Translations under genes and position numbers: made by a program
NCBI RefSeq assembly: GCF_000953675.1
Contig: NZ_LN679998.1
Coordinates: 220,116 to 284,115, forward strand
Length of the DNA: 64,000 nucleotides
Reading direction: 5' to 3'
Source: Paraclostridium sordellii
Lineage (GTDB): Bacteria; Bacillota; Clostridia; Peptostreptococcales; Peptostreptococcaceae
Shown here: piece after piece, positions 29,348 through 38,120 of the stretch
Layout: each line of letters opens with the position of its first letter
How positions within the stretch are numbered: position 1 is the stretch's first letter
The notes under the pieces: generated by a model
Seen by the model: the letters and a program-made list of their open reading frames with translations, nothing else
Databases searched by the model: none
What the model was told of the DNA's origin: nothing

Positions 29348-31111
29348 ATGTTTTCTGTACCAGAAACTAAAATTGTAAAAGAAGTAATGAGCAAAAATTT
29401 TATAATTGTCGATGAGAACATTACACTAGGGCAAGCTATCGAATTAATTATAAAAAGCAATGAAAGAGAAGTTATGATTCTAAATGATACTGGTGGAATT
29501 AAAGGGCTAGTTTCATTGACTGATATTTGTAAACTATCTATGAAATGTAAAGATTATAAAGATGAATTAGTAAAAAATATAATGACTAAAAATCTAATAT
29601 GTATAGATAAATATGCAAAGTTAGATGAATGTAGAAATATAATGATGAAAAATAATATAGGGGTTTTACCTGTATTAGAAAATGAAAAATTAGTTGGTGT
29701 AGTTAACCAAAAGCATATAAGAGATTTTTTATATATGGAATTAGAAGATTATGGGATAACTGTTAAACATATAATTGGAGAAATTAAAGAAGGAATTTGC
29801 GCTATAAATACAGATGGAAAAGTTGTTTTGTGGAATAAATTTATGGAAAACAGATATGGAATAAAATCAGAAGATATAGTAGGTAAAGATATGGAAGTAT
29901 ATCTTAGAGGAACTGTATCTGCAAAAGTATTAAAAACCAAAACTAGAGAAAGTGGTATATATAAAAGTGATGATAGTGATGTATTTGGTATAGTTGATGC
30001 AAATCCTATTTTTATAAATTCTGAGTTTGTAGGGGTTGTTTGTACAGAAGTAGATATAACAGAAGCAAAGCATTTATCTCAAAAACTAGAAAAAGCAAAT
30101 GATAGACTTAAGTACTTAGAAGATGAAGTGAAAAACTTATCTAGAGGAAGTTTTGATAATATATTAGGAAGAAGTTATAAATTAGAAAGAGCTAAAGAAG
30201 TAGCAAAAAGAGTATCAAAAACTACAAGTAGCATATTTATATTTGGAGAAAGTGGAACTGGAAAAGAGGTTTTTGCAAGAGCGATACATGACTATAGTGA
30301 AAGAAAAGGACCATTTATTCCTGTTAACTGTAGTGCTATTCCATCCGAGTTATTTGAAAGTGAATTTTTTGGATACGAAGCAGGTTCATTTACAGGAGCT
30401 AACAAAAAAGGGAAAATGGGTATATTTGAATTGGCAAAACATGGTACAGTTTTTTTAGATGAAATAGCTGACTTACCATTAAATATGCAAGCAAAATTGC
30501 TTAGAGTTTTACAAGAGAAAGAGGTTAGAAGAATAGGTGGAGAAAAGACTATTAAAATAGATGCTAGAATAATATCTGCAACTAATAAAAACCTTCAAGA
30601 ATTAGTTGAAGAAGAAAAATTTAGGGAAGATTTATACTATAGATTAAATGTAGTAGAAGTAGATTTACCACCATTAAGAGAAAGAAAAGAAGACATATTA
30701 TTATTAGTAGATAAATTTATCAAAGAAATCTGTGAGCAAAATAATAAACATAAATTAGATATTAGCAAAGAAGCTATAGGTATATTACAAAGATATACTT
30801 GGAAAGGAAATATCAGAGAACTAAAAAATACAATAGAGAATATAGTTGTATTATCTAGAGGGGACACAATAGAAAAGCATGATATTCCTGTACATATATT
30901 AGAATCAACTAAAAGTGATACCTTAGATGATGATTATCCTCTAGATTTAAATAAAGCGATAGGCCAACTTGAAATTAAAACAATAAAGAAAGCTTTGGAT
31001 ATGGCAGGAGGAAATAAAGCAAAAGCTTCAAAAATACTAAATATACCAAGAACTACGTTGTATTATAAAATAGATCAATACAAAATAGATGTGTCTAAAA
31101 ATAGACAATAG
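29348..31111 (+). CDS. prdR: Sigma-54-dependent activator of proline reductase genes
   Basis: 587 residues. Two CBS motifs (about 8-130) are followed by a PAS-like domain (about 135-245), the AAA+ domain (about 268-500) and a Fis-type HTH (A-S-K-I-L-N-I-P-R-T-T-L-Y near the end). Walker A is G-E-S-G-T-G-K-E. The sigma-54 contact loop reads G-S-F-T-G-A rather than G-A-F-T-G-A. Its place directly upstream of prdC, with a -24/-12 promoter between, and this domain order match PrdR, which in C. difficile activates prd genes in response to proline. ATG 29348 follows AAAGGAGG. Confidence 0.92.
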   Translation: MFSVPETKIVKEVMSKNFIIVDENITLGQAIELIIKSNEREVMILNDTGGIKGLVSLTDICKLSMKCKDYKDELVKNIMTKNLICIDKYAKLDECRNIMMKNNIGVLPVLENEKLVGVVNQKHIRDFLYMELEDYGITVKHIIGEIKEGICAINTDGKVVLWNKFMENRYGIKSEDIVGKDMEVYLRGTVSAKVLKTKTRESGIYKSDDSDVFGIVDANPIFINSEFVGVVCTEVDITEAKHLSQKLEKANDRLKYLEDEVKNLSRGSFDNILGRSYKLERAKEVAKRVSKTTSSIFIFGESGTGKEVFARAIHDYSERKGPFIPVNCSAIPSELFESEFFGYEAGSFTGANKKGKMGIFELAKHGTVFLDEIADLPLNMQAKLLRVLQEKEVRRIGGEKTIKIDARIISATNKNLQELVEEEKFREDLYYRLNVVEVDLPPLRERKEDILLLVDKFIKEICEQNNKHKLDISKEAIGILQRYTWKGNIRELKNTIENIVVLSRGDTIEKHDIPVHILESTKSDTLDDDYPLDLNKAIGQLEIKTIKKALDMAGGNKAKASKILNIPRTTLYYKIDQYKIDVSKNRQ

Positions 31112-31210
31112 ACGAAAGACTGACATAAATTAAGCTTTTGCAAATAAGTAAGGTATATAGGTAGATGTGATAAAAATAACTAAAATAAATTTTAAAAAAA
31201 TACAAAAAAG

Positions 31211-31342
31211 TGTCAGTAGTTCGACATTATGAAGAGGAAAACGTAATTTATAGGTGATTTTTTACGACAAATAGTATAAAATATATAGTAAATATGAAAA
31301 ATTCATTCAATTTATATGTCGAAAAATGTTATTTTATAGACA
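31211..31342 (+). promoter_or_regulatory. Candidate PrdR upstream activating sites
   Basis: TGTC/GACA half-sites recur in the 334-base gap: TGTC-N8-GACA at 31211-31226, CGACA at 31265-31269, and TGTCG at 31317-31321 facing GACA at 31339-31342. They lie about 45-190 bases upstream of the -24/-12 element, the range used by sigma-54 activators. Assignment to PrdR is inferred. Apart from these and the promoter, the gap 31112-31445 shows nothing else. Confidence 0.4.
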
Positions 31343-31385
31343 AAACTTAAAAATAAATAAATAAAAAATAGTCAAACAAAATATT

Positions 31386-31402
31386 TGGCATGTAAATTGC
31401 TA
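31386..31402 (+). promoter_or_regulatory. Sigma-54 (-24/-12) promoter of the prdC operon
   Basis: TTGGCATGTAAATTGCT carries GG at 31387-31388 and GC at 31399-31400, exactly 12 bases apart. It matches TGGCAC-N5-TTGC at nearly all positions and is 45 bases upstream of the prdC start. Confidence 0.88.
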
Positions 31403-31445
31403 ATAATAAAATAGTGTTAAATAAAATAGTCAGGGGGTGGAATCC

Positions 31446-32732
31446 ATGATGCTTAAGATAGAATTAAGACAACATGTAGGGGCTCCGTGTAAACCAATAG
31501 TTGAGGTAGGAAGCGAAGTTAAAAAAGGACAACTTTTAGCTGAACCTCAAGGATTAGGTGCTAACATACACTCTAGTGTTTATGGTAAAGTAGTTGATAT
31601 AACAGATTCTGCTATATTAATAGAAGCTGATGAAAATCAACCAGAAGAATTTGTAAAGATTAAAGAAACTGAAAATAATCTTGAAGCCATAAAAGAAGCA
31701 GGTATAGTTGGTGCAGGAGGAGCTGGTTTCCCTACACATATAAAACTTAATGTAGATCTTACAGGAGGTTGTATAATAGCAAATGCAGCTGAATGTGAAC
31801 CAGTACTTGGACACAATGTAGAACTTATGGAAAATAATCCTGAAATAATAGTAAAAGGATTAAAGTATATGCTTGATATAACTAAAGCAGATAAAGCATA
31901 TATAGCTGTAAAGCCTAAGTATAAAAAAGCAATAGTAGCTTTGGGAAAAGCTTGCAAGGATGAACCAAACATAGAATTAAAATATTTACCAGATATGTAC
32001 CCAGCTGGTGATGAAAGAGTTATAATAAGAGAATTATTAGGAATAACTCTTGTACCAGGACAACTTCCAATAGAAGCTAAAACAGTTGTTTCTAACGTAG
32101 AGACAATAAAACGTATAGTAGAAGCTATAGAAGAAAGAAAACCTTTTATAACTAAAGATATAACTGTAGGTGGAAGAGTTGTAGGCGCAGAAAATCATGG
32201 CAAGGTATTTATGGATGTTCCAATAGGAATGCCTGTAATAACATATATAGAAAAATGTGGAGGATTTATAAAACCTTATGGAGAAATAGTTTTAGGAGGA
32301 CCTTTCACAGGAAGACATGGTGAAGAGGAAAGCCCTGTCACTAAAACTCTAGGAGGAATTTTAGTATCAATGCCACTTCCACAAGAAAGCAAGAAATTAG
32401 GAATAATAGCTTGCGAATGTGGAGCACAAGAAGACAGATTAAAACAAATAGCATCATTAATGGGTGCAGAAGTTGTAGCTGAAGAAAAGTGCAAAAGAAT
32501 GACAGAGGTAAATGGTAGATTTAGATGTGATTTACCAGGTATATGCCCAGGTCAAGCAGAAAAAGTTCTTAAGTTAAAGAGTCAAGGAGCTGAAGCTGTA
32601 TTAATAGGTAACTGCGAAGACTGAACAAACACAGTTATGCAAGTGGCGCCTAGGTTAGGTTTGCCTGTATACCATAGTACAGACCATGTATTAAGAGCTT
32701 CGGGACATAGATTATATAGAAGAAAAAAATAA
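31446..32732 (+). CDS. prdC: Selenocysteine-containing electron transfer protein PrdC (RnfC-like)
   Basis: Passes electrons, probably from NADH, to D-proline reductase. The N-terminal half resembles RnfC (H-V-G-A-P-C-K-P, G-A-G-G-A-G-F-P-T-H nucleotide-binding motif). An in-frame TGA at 32622-32624 encodes Sec393 in a C-E-D-U redox motif; the frame continues for 36 codons to TAA 32730-32732. A hairpin (stem 32645-32652 with its partner, loop at about 32653) follows at SECIS-like distance. ATG 31446 is chosen since GGGGGTGG precedes it; a GTG at 31437 lies inside that site. Confidence 0.93.
32622..32665 (+). promoter_or_regulatory. prdC UGA(Sec) and putative SECIS hairpin
   Basis: The TGA is followed, 28 bases before the loop, by GGC-GCCTA pairing with TAGGT-TT-GCC around a GGT loop (2-base bulge). 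A stem of this size, G at the loop start and this spacing fit bacterial SECIS rules. Confidence 0.6.
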
Positions 32733-32750
32733 TGCTAGGAGGTATTAGAA

Positions 32751-34631
32751 ATGTCAATAACTGTAGAAACAGCTAAAGCTCATGCTAAAGATCCAGCGGT
32801 TTGTTGCTGTAGATTTGAAGCAGGGACTGTGCTAGAACCATCAAATTTAGAAGATCCAGCAATATTTGCTGACTTAGAGGATTCAGGATTATTACAAATA
32901 AATGATGATTGTTTAAAGATAGAGCAAGTTTTAGGAGCTAAATTAACTAAAACTGTTGATGCTTTAACTCCACTAACACCTGATTGTGTAGAAGGTATAG
33001 TTGTAGCTGAAGAAGCTAAAGAAGAAGTTGAAGTTGAAGAAGTTAAGGAAGTAGCACCAGTTGCTTCTGTAGCACCTGTAGCTCCAGTAGCAGCAAGTGG
33101 ACAAACTATAAAAATACATATAGGTGAAGGTAGAGATATAAACTTAGAAATACCTCTATCAGTAGCTCAAGGTATGGGTGTAGCACAACAAGCAACACCA
33201 GTTGTAGCTGAAACTGTAGAAGCTGTAGAAGTTAAAGCTGAACCTGTTCAAGAAGCTAAAGCAGTAAGAAGTTTAACTAAAAAGCATTTTAAAATAGACA
33301 AAGTAGTTTTCGCTGAAGAGACTAAAATAGAAGGAACTACTTTATACTTAAGAAAACCAGAAGAGTTAACTAAAGAAGCTGTTGCTTCAGAAGAGTTAGT
33401 TGTTGATATGAAACTTGATATAATAACTCCAGCTGAATACAACAAATATAGTGAAACTATAATGGACGTTCAACCTATAGCTGCTAAAGAAGAAGGAGAC
33501 TTAGGTGAAGGTGTAACTAGAGTAATAGATGGAGTTATAATGATGGTAACTGGTACAGATGAAAAAGGAGTTCAAATAGGTGAATTCGGTTCTTCAGAAG
33601 GTGTACTAGAAACTAACATAATGTGGGGAAGACCAGGTGCTCCTGACAAAGGTGAAATATTCATAAAAACTCAAGTAACGGTTAAAGAAGGTACTAACAT
33701 GGAAAGACCAGGACCTTTAGCTGCTCACTGTGCATCTGATTATATAACTCAAGAAATAAGAGAAGCTTTAAAGAAAGCTGAAGAGTCTTTAGTAGTAGAT
33801 ACTGAAGAATTAACTCAATACAGAAGACCAGGAAAGAAAAAAGTTGTAATAGTTAAAGAGATAATGGGACAAGGGGCAATGCATGATAACTTAATATTAC
33901 CTGTAGAGCCAGTTGGAACATTAGGAGCTAAACCAAACGTTGACTTAGGAAACGTTCCAGTTGTTTTATCTCCACTTGAAGTATTAGATGGTGGTATACA
34001 TGCATTAACTTGTATAGGACCTGCATCTAAAGAAAACTCTAGACATTACTGGAGAGAACCATTAGTAAGACAAGCTATGCATGATGAAGAAATAGATTTA
34101 GTTGGTGTTATATTTGTAGGATCTCCTCAAGTTAATGCTGAGAAATTCTATGTATCTAAGAGATTAGGTATGATGATAGAAGCTATGGGTGTTGATGGAG
34201 CTATAGTAACAACTGAAGGATTCGGAAACAACCATATAGACTTTGCTTCTCACATAGAGCAAATAGGTAAGAGAGACGTAGCTGTAGTAGGTGTAAGTTT
34301 CTCAGCTGTTCAAGGTGCTCTAGTTGTTGGTAACGAATATATGAAGTATATGATAGACAACAACAAGTCTAAGCAAGGTATAGAAAATGAAGTACTATCA
34401 AACAATACATTATGCCCAGAAGATGCAATAAGATCTTTAGCAATGTTAAAAACAGTAATGGCTGGAGAAGAAGTTAAGCCTGCTGAAAGAAAATGGAATG
34501 CTAACGTTAAATTAAACAACGTTGAGTTAATAGAAAAAGAAACTGGTAATAAAATAGAGCTTGTAGAAAATGAGCAAGTATTACCAATGAGTGAAAAAAG
34601 AAAAAATATATACGAAAAAGACGCTAAGTAA
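32751..34631 (+). CDS. prdA: D-proline reductase proprotein PrdA
   Basis: Precursor of the two PrdA-derived subunits of D-proline reductase, which reduces D-proline to 5-aminovalerate in Stickland fermentation. Cys421 (bases 34011-34013, in H-A-L-T-C-I-G-P-A) is the known processing site; cleavage there creates the N-terminal pyruvoyl group of the smaller subunit. A flexible Ala/Pro/Val/Glu-rich linker spans about residues 85-115. The N-terminal part has a C-C-C cluster (18-20). 626 residues. ATG 32751 follows TAGGAGG, 18 bases after the prdC stop. Confidence 0.97.
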   Translation: MSITVETAKAHAKDPAVCCCRFEAGTVLEPSNLEDPAIFADLEDSGLLQINDDCLKIEQVLGAKLTKTVDALTPLTPDCVEGIVVAEEAKEEVEVEEVKEVAPVASVAPVAPVAASGQTIKIHIGEGRDINLEIPLSVAQGMGVAQQATPVVAETVEAVEVKAEPVQEAKAVRSLTKKHFKIDKVVFAEETKIEGTTLYLRKPEELTKEAVASEELVVDMKLDIITPAEYNKYSETIMDVQPIAAKEEGDLGEGVTRVIDGVIMMVTGTDEKGVQIGEFGSSEGVLETNIMWGRPGAPDKGEIFIKTQVTVKEGTNMERPGPLAAHCASDYITQEIREALKKAEESLVVDTEELTQYRRPGKKKVVIVKEIMGQGAMHDNLILPVEPVGTLGAKPNVDLGNVPVVLSPLEVLDGGIHALTCIGPASKENSRHYWREPLVRQAMHDEEIDLVGVIFVGSPQVNAEKFYVSKRLGMMIEAMGVDGAIVTTEGFGNNHIDFASHIEQIGKRDVAVVGVSFSAVQGALVVGNEYMKYMIDNNKSKQGIENEVLSNNTLCPEDAIRSLAMLKTVMAGEEVKPAERKWNANVKLNNVELIEKETGNKIELVENEQVLPMSEKRKNIYEKDAK

Positions 34632-34662
34632 GAAAAGACATTAATTGGTTATGGAAGGATGA

Positions 34663-34938
34663 ATGAAAATGGATAGATTAAAATATATATCAACTGAAAG
34701 AATGTATGAAGGAGTAATAGTAGAGATAACTGACGGTGGGGTCACTATAGACTTAAAAGGCAGATTAGGCCAATTTAAAATACCGAAAAGAATGCTTATA
34801 ACTGACTATGAACTTAAGCTTGGTCTTGAGGTTGGATTTATGTTAAGTTATCCAGAAGTATTAAGTCCAGAACCTAATCAAAAGTATGTAGATATAATTG
34901 AGAGAAATAAAAAAAATCAAGAAGATTTAGATAAATAG
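34663..34938 (+). CDS. Small conserved protein of the prd operon (CBO2463-like)
   Basis: A 91-residue soluble protein between prdA and prdB. The first 60 residues are beta-rich (Y-E-G-V-I-V-E-I-T-D-G-G-V-T-I-D-L-K-G-R-L-G), suggesting an S1/OB-like barrel with a basic strand (F-K-I-P-K-R-M-L-I). The end is a charged helix. It resembles small proteins labelled CBO2463/CBO2479 domain in clostridial prd clusters. Role unknown; assembly or translation of the selenoprotein operon would be a guess. ATG 34663 follows GGAAGG. Confidence 0.75.
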   Translation: MKMDRLKYISTERMYEGVIVEITDGGVTIDLKGRLGQFKIPKRMLITDYELKLGLEVGFMLSYPEVLSPEPNQKYVDIIERNKKNQEDLDK

Positions 34939-34954
34939 AAGGGAGAGGAAAAAT

Positions 34955-35680
34955 ATGAGCCTTACAACAATAAAAGGACTTCAATCTGAAATATTCGTTC
35001 CGATAACACCTCCTCCAGTTTGGACTCCTGTAACTAAAGAATTAAAGGATATGACTATAGCTTTAGCTACAGCAGCAGGTGTGCACTTAAAATCTGACAA
35101 GAGATTTAACTTAGCAGGTGACTTTACTTATAGAGAAATACCTGATAAAGCTACTACTGATGAGATGATGGTATCTCACGGTGGATACGATAACGCTGAC
35201 GTTAACAAAGATATAAACTGTATGTTCCCTATAGATAGATTACATGAATTAGCTAAAGCTGGATTCATAAAATCTGTAGCTCCAGTTCACATCGGATTCA
35301 TGGGTGGTGGTGGAGACCAAACTAAATTCACTGAAGAAACTGGTCCTGCTATAGCTCAAAGATTAAAAGATGAGGGCGTTGACGGTGTAGTTCTTACAGC
35401 TGGCTGAGGTACTTGCCATAGAACTGCCGTGATCGTGCAGAGAGCAATAGAAGAAGCTGGAATACCAACAATAATAATATCAGCTCTTCCTCCAGTAGTT
35501 AGACAAAACGGAACTCCAAGAGCAGTTGCTCCATTAGTTCCAATGGGTGCTAATGCTGGTGAACCAAACAATATAGAAATGCAAACAAACATATTAAGAG
35601 ATACTTTAGAGCAATTAATTAAAATACCATCTGCTGGTAAGATAGTACAATTACCATACGAGTACGTAGCTCAAGTATAA
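34955..35680 (+). CDS. prdB: D-proline reductase selenoprotein subunit PrdB
   Basis: Catalytic subunit that attacks the ring C-N bond of D-proline. The in-frame TGA at 35405-35407 encodes Sec151 in a U-G-T-C motif (Sec151, Cys154) inside the G-U-G-T-C-H-R segment. Reading continues to TAA at 35678-35680, giving 241 residues, the family length. The region after the TGA, starting T-C-H-R-T-A-V-I-V-Q-R-A, keeps full homology, so the TGA is not a stop. ATG 34955 follows GGGAGAGG. Confidence 0.97.
35405..35440 (+). promoter_or_regulatory. prdB UGA(Sec) and putative SECIS hairpin
   Basis: After the TGA, CTGC (35424-35427) pairs with GCAG (35437-35440) around a 9-base loop whose second base is G. 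The loop begins 20 bases after the TGA, within the bacterial SECIS range. Confidence 0.6.
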
Positions 35681-35693
35681 TTTAGATAAATAT

Positions 35694-35721
35694 AGCCCTT
35701 CTCTAAATTTAGAGAAGGGCT
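35694..35721 (+). other. Perfect mRNA hairpin between prdB and prdD
   Basis: A 28-base perfect palindrome (14-bp stem) starts 13 bases after the prdB stop. No T-run follows (TATATAAAAGG), and prdD starts 20 bases later. It looks like a transcript-stabilising or processing hairpin, or a leaky attenuator, rather than a full terminator. Confidence 0.75.
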
Positions 35722-35741
35722 TATATAAAAGGTGATATAAA

Positions 35742-36500
35742 GTGGAAGAAAAAATACTTAGAAGATTAGTTATTAAGCCATTTCATATAAATAATGTTGA
35801 ATTCAACGATAAAGTCTCAATAGAAAAAGGTACACTATCCATAAATAAAAATTACATAGAAGAAATTCTTAAAGCTGAAAAACTAATTACAAAAATTAAG
35901 GTAGATATAATCAAGCCTGGAGATTACAATAGAGAAATTAATACTATTATGGACATAATTCCTATATCAACAAAAGTTTTAGGAAGACTTGGAGAAGGTA
36001 TAACACATACTTTAACAGGTGTCTATGTTATGCTTACAGGAGTAGATGAAGATGGAAGACAAATGCACGAATTTGGATCTTCAGAAGGAATACTATCAGA
36101 ACAAATGATATTTGGCAGAGCAGGAACTCCTTCACCTACAGATTATATAATACACTTTGATGTAACTGTTCAAGGTGGGTTACCATATGAAAGAAAACTT
36201 CCATTGGCAGCATTTAGAGCTTGCGATAAATTTATACAAACTATAAGAGAAAATTTAAAGCAAAAAGATGGAAGAGAGGCTACGCAAATTCGTGAATATT
36301 TTGACAAAATAAAACCTGGCGCTAAAAAAGTTGTCATAGTTAAACAAATTGCAGGCCAAGGTGCAATGTATGATAATCAGCTATTTTCTCAAGAACCTAG
36401 TGGCTTCGAGAGTGGTACATCAATAATAGATATTGGAAATGTGCCAATGATAATATCACCTAATGAATATAGAGATGGTGCCTTGAGAGCTATGACTTAA
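35742..36500 (+). CDS. prdD: PrdD, paralogue of the large PrdA fragment
   Basis: 252 residues matching the PrdA segment upstream of its cleavage site: L-G-E-G-I-T-H-T-L-T-G-V, H-E-F-G-S-S-E-G, G-A-K-K-V-V-I-V-K-Q-I-A-G-Q-G-A-M-Y-D-N, and a final S-P-N-E-Y-R-D-G-A-L-R-A-M-T. It ends exactly where PrdA is cut (H-A-L-T before Cys421). The role is unproven; it is a non-catalytic relative of the proline reductase subunit. GTG start at 35742 after AAAAGGTG. Confidence 0.93.
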   Translation: MEEKILRRLVIKPFHINNVEFNDKVSIEKGTLSINKNYIEEILKAEKLITKIKVDIIKPGDYNREINTIMDIIPISTKVLGRLGEGITHTLTGVYVMLTGVDEDGRQMHEFGSSEGILSEQMIFGRAGTPSPTDYIIHFDVTVQGGLPYERKLPLAAFRACDKFIQTIRENLKQKDGREATQIREYFDKIKPGAKKVVIVKQIAGQGAMYDNQLFSQEPSGFESGTSIIDIGNVPMIISPNEYRDGALRAMT

Positions 36501-36512
36501 TGAGGTGAGATT

Positions 36513-36983
36513 ATGGGAATAGGACCATCAACTAAAGAAACATCACTACATCACTTTAGAGACCCTCTTTTAGATATTGTAGGGAATGATAAAGATGTAG
36601 ACCTTTTAGGAATAGTAGTAGTAGGAACACCACAAGATAATAAAGAAAAAGAATTTGTTGGACAAAGAACAGCTGCATGGCTTGAAGCTATGAGGGCTGA
36701 CGGCGTTATAATTTCTTGTGATGGGTGGGGAAACTCACACGTAGATTATGCTAATACTATTGAAGAAATTGGAAAAAGAGATATCCCGGTAGTTGGACTT
36801 ACATTTAATGGAACACAAGCTAAATTTGTAGTTACCAATAGATATATGGATACAATAGTAGATTTTAATAAATCAGATAAGGGGATAGAAACTGAAGTTG
36901 TCGGCGAAAACACAGTAAACGAATTAGATGCAAAAAAATCTTTAGCTTTGCTGAAACTAAAAATGAGAAAGAAAACAAAATAA
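36513..36983 (+). CDS. prdE: PrdE, paralogue of the small PrdA fragment
   Basis: 156 residues starting M-G-I-G-P-S-T-K-E-T-S, aligned with C-I-G-P-A-S-K-E-N-S just after the PrdA cleavage point. It continues with P-Q-D-N-K-E-K-E-F-V, A-M-R-A-D-G-V-I-I, D-G-W-G-N-S-H-V-D and a K-R-D-I-P-V-V-G-L-T-F core as in PrdA. There is no Cys at its start, so no pyruvoyl group can form by the PrdA route. ATG 36513 follows GAGGTGA, 12 bases after prdD. Confidence 0.93.
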   Translation: MGIGPSTKETSLHHFRDPLLDIVGNDKDVDLLGIVVVGTPQDNKEKEFVGQRTAAWLEAMRADGVIISCDGWGNSHVDYANTIEEIGKRDIPVVGLTFNGTQAKFVVTNRYMDTIVDFNKSDKGIETEVVGENTVNELDAKKSLALLKLKMRKKTK

Positions 36984-37002
36984 TAATATAGGGGGCTGTA
37001 CA

Positions 37003-38010
37003 ATGAAATTTTCAAGAAGTATACAAGCGATAGACTCTCATACAATGGGAGAACCAACAAGAATAGTAACTGGTGGAATTCCTAACATAAAAGGAAAAAC
37101 AATGGCTGAGAAAAAAGCTTACTTAGAAAACAACTTAGACCATTTAAGAACTGCTATAATGTTAGAGCCAAGAGGACATAACGATATGTTTGGTTCTATA
37201 ATAACTCAACCTTGTCATGAAGAAGCAGACTTTGGAATAATCTTCATGGATGGTGGAGGATACCTAAATATGTGTGGACACGGTTCAATAGGAGCTATAA
37301 CTGCTGCTGTAGAAACTGGTATGGTAGAAATGAAAGAGCCTGTAACACATGTTGTAATGGATACTCCAGCAGGTATAGTAAAAGGTGAAGCTAAAGTAGA
37401 AAATGGAAAAGTTAAAGGCGTTTCTATAGTAAACGTACCAGCATTTTTATATAAAAGAGATGTTCAAATAGAAATGCCTGAAATAGGAACAGTAACTTTT
37501 GATATATCTTTTGGTGGAAGTTTCTTTGCTATAGTAAAAGCTAGTGAATTAGGATTAAAAGTTGAACCTAAAAATGCTCAAAAATTAACTGAAATAGGTT
37601 TAAAAATGAGAGATATAATAAATGAAACTATAGAAATACAACATCCAGAATTATCTCATATAAAAACTGTAGATTTAGTTGAAATATATGATGAGCCAAC
37701 TCATCCAGAAGCTACTTATAAAAACGTAGTTATATTTGGACAAGGTCAAGTTGATAGATCTCCATGTGGAACAGGAACAAGTGCTAAACTTGCAACACTA
37801 CATGCAAAAGGTGAATTAAAAGAAGGCGAATTATTCGTATATGAAAGTATATTAGGAACACTATTTAAAGGAAGAGTAGTAGGAACTGATAAAGTAGCTG
37901 ATTATGATGCTATAATACCTGAAATAACAGGAGCTGCATATATTACAGGATTCAATCACTTTGTTATAGATGACGAAGATCCAGTAAAATATGGATTTAT
38001 ATTAAAGTAG
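37003..38010 (+). CDS. prdF: Proline racemase
   Basis: Converts L-proline to D-proline, the substrate of proline reductase, without cofactor. The two catalytic cysteines are visible in N-M-C-G-H-G (residue about 91) and S-P-C-G-T-G-T-S (about 256). 335 residues, family length. ATG 37003 follows GGGGGC, 19 bases after prdE. No Sec here. Confidence 0.97.
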   Translation: MKFSRSIQAIDSHTMGEPTRIVTGGIPNIKGKTMAEKKAYLENNLDHLRTAIMLEPRGHNDMFGSIITQPCHEEADFGIIFMDGGGYLNMCGHGSIGAITAAVETGMVEMKEPVTHVVMDTPAGIVKGEAKVENGKVKGVSIVNVPAFLYKRDVQIEMPEIGTVTFDISFGGSFFAIVKASELGLKVEPKNAQKLTEIGLKMRDIINETIEIQHPELSHIKTVDLVEIYDEPTHPEATYKNVVIFGQGQVDRSPCGTGTSAKLATLHAKGELKEGELFVYESILGTLFKGRVVGTDKVADYDAIIPEITGAAYITGFNHFVIDDEDPVKYGFILK

Positions 38011-38042
38011 TATAATATTAAAAATTAATTTATAATAAATAT

Positions 38043-38076
38043 GATTAAATGCGCTTAAGCATTTAATCTTATTTAT
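38043..38076 (+). terminator. Terminator after prdF
   Basis: GATTAAATGC (38043-38052) pairs with GCATTTAATC (38059-38068), followed by TTATTTATTG, a weak T-run. Some read-through into the exporter gene is likely. Confidence 0.6.
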
Positions 38077-38120
38077 TGTTTAAGACATTTTTTATAAATA
38101 TCACTAGGAGGAATTATCAT

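Noticed and set aside
32622-32624. TGA read as the end of prdC
   Set aside because: The frame continues 36 codons in a conserved manner to TAA 32730, and the C-E-D-U motif is typical of selenoprotein PrdC.
35405-35407. TGA read as a frameshift or stop splitting prdB
   Set aside because: Homology continues in the same frame and the site is the known Sec of proline reductase.
35694-35721. Rho-independent terminator after prdB
   Set aside because: The stem is strong but the following sequence lacks a T-run and prdD follows closely, so full termination is unlikely.
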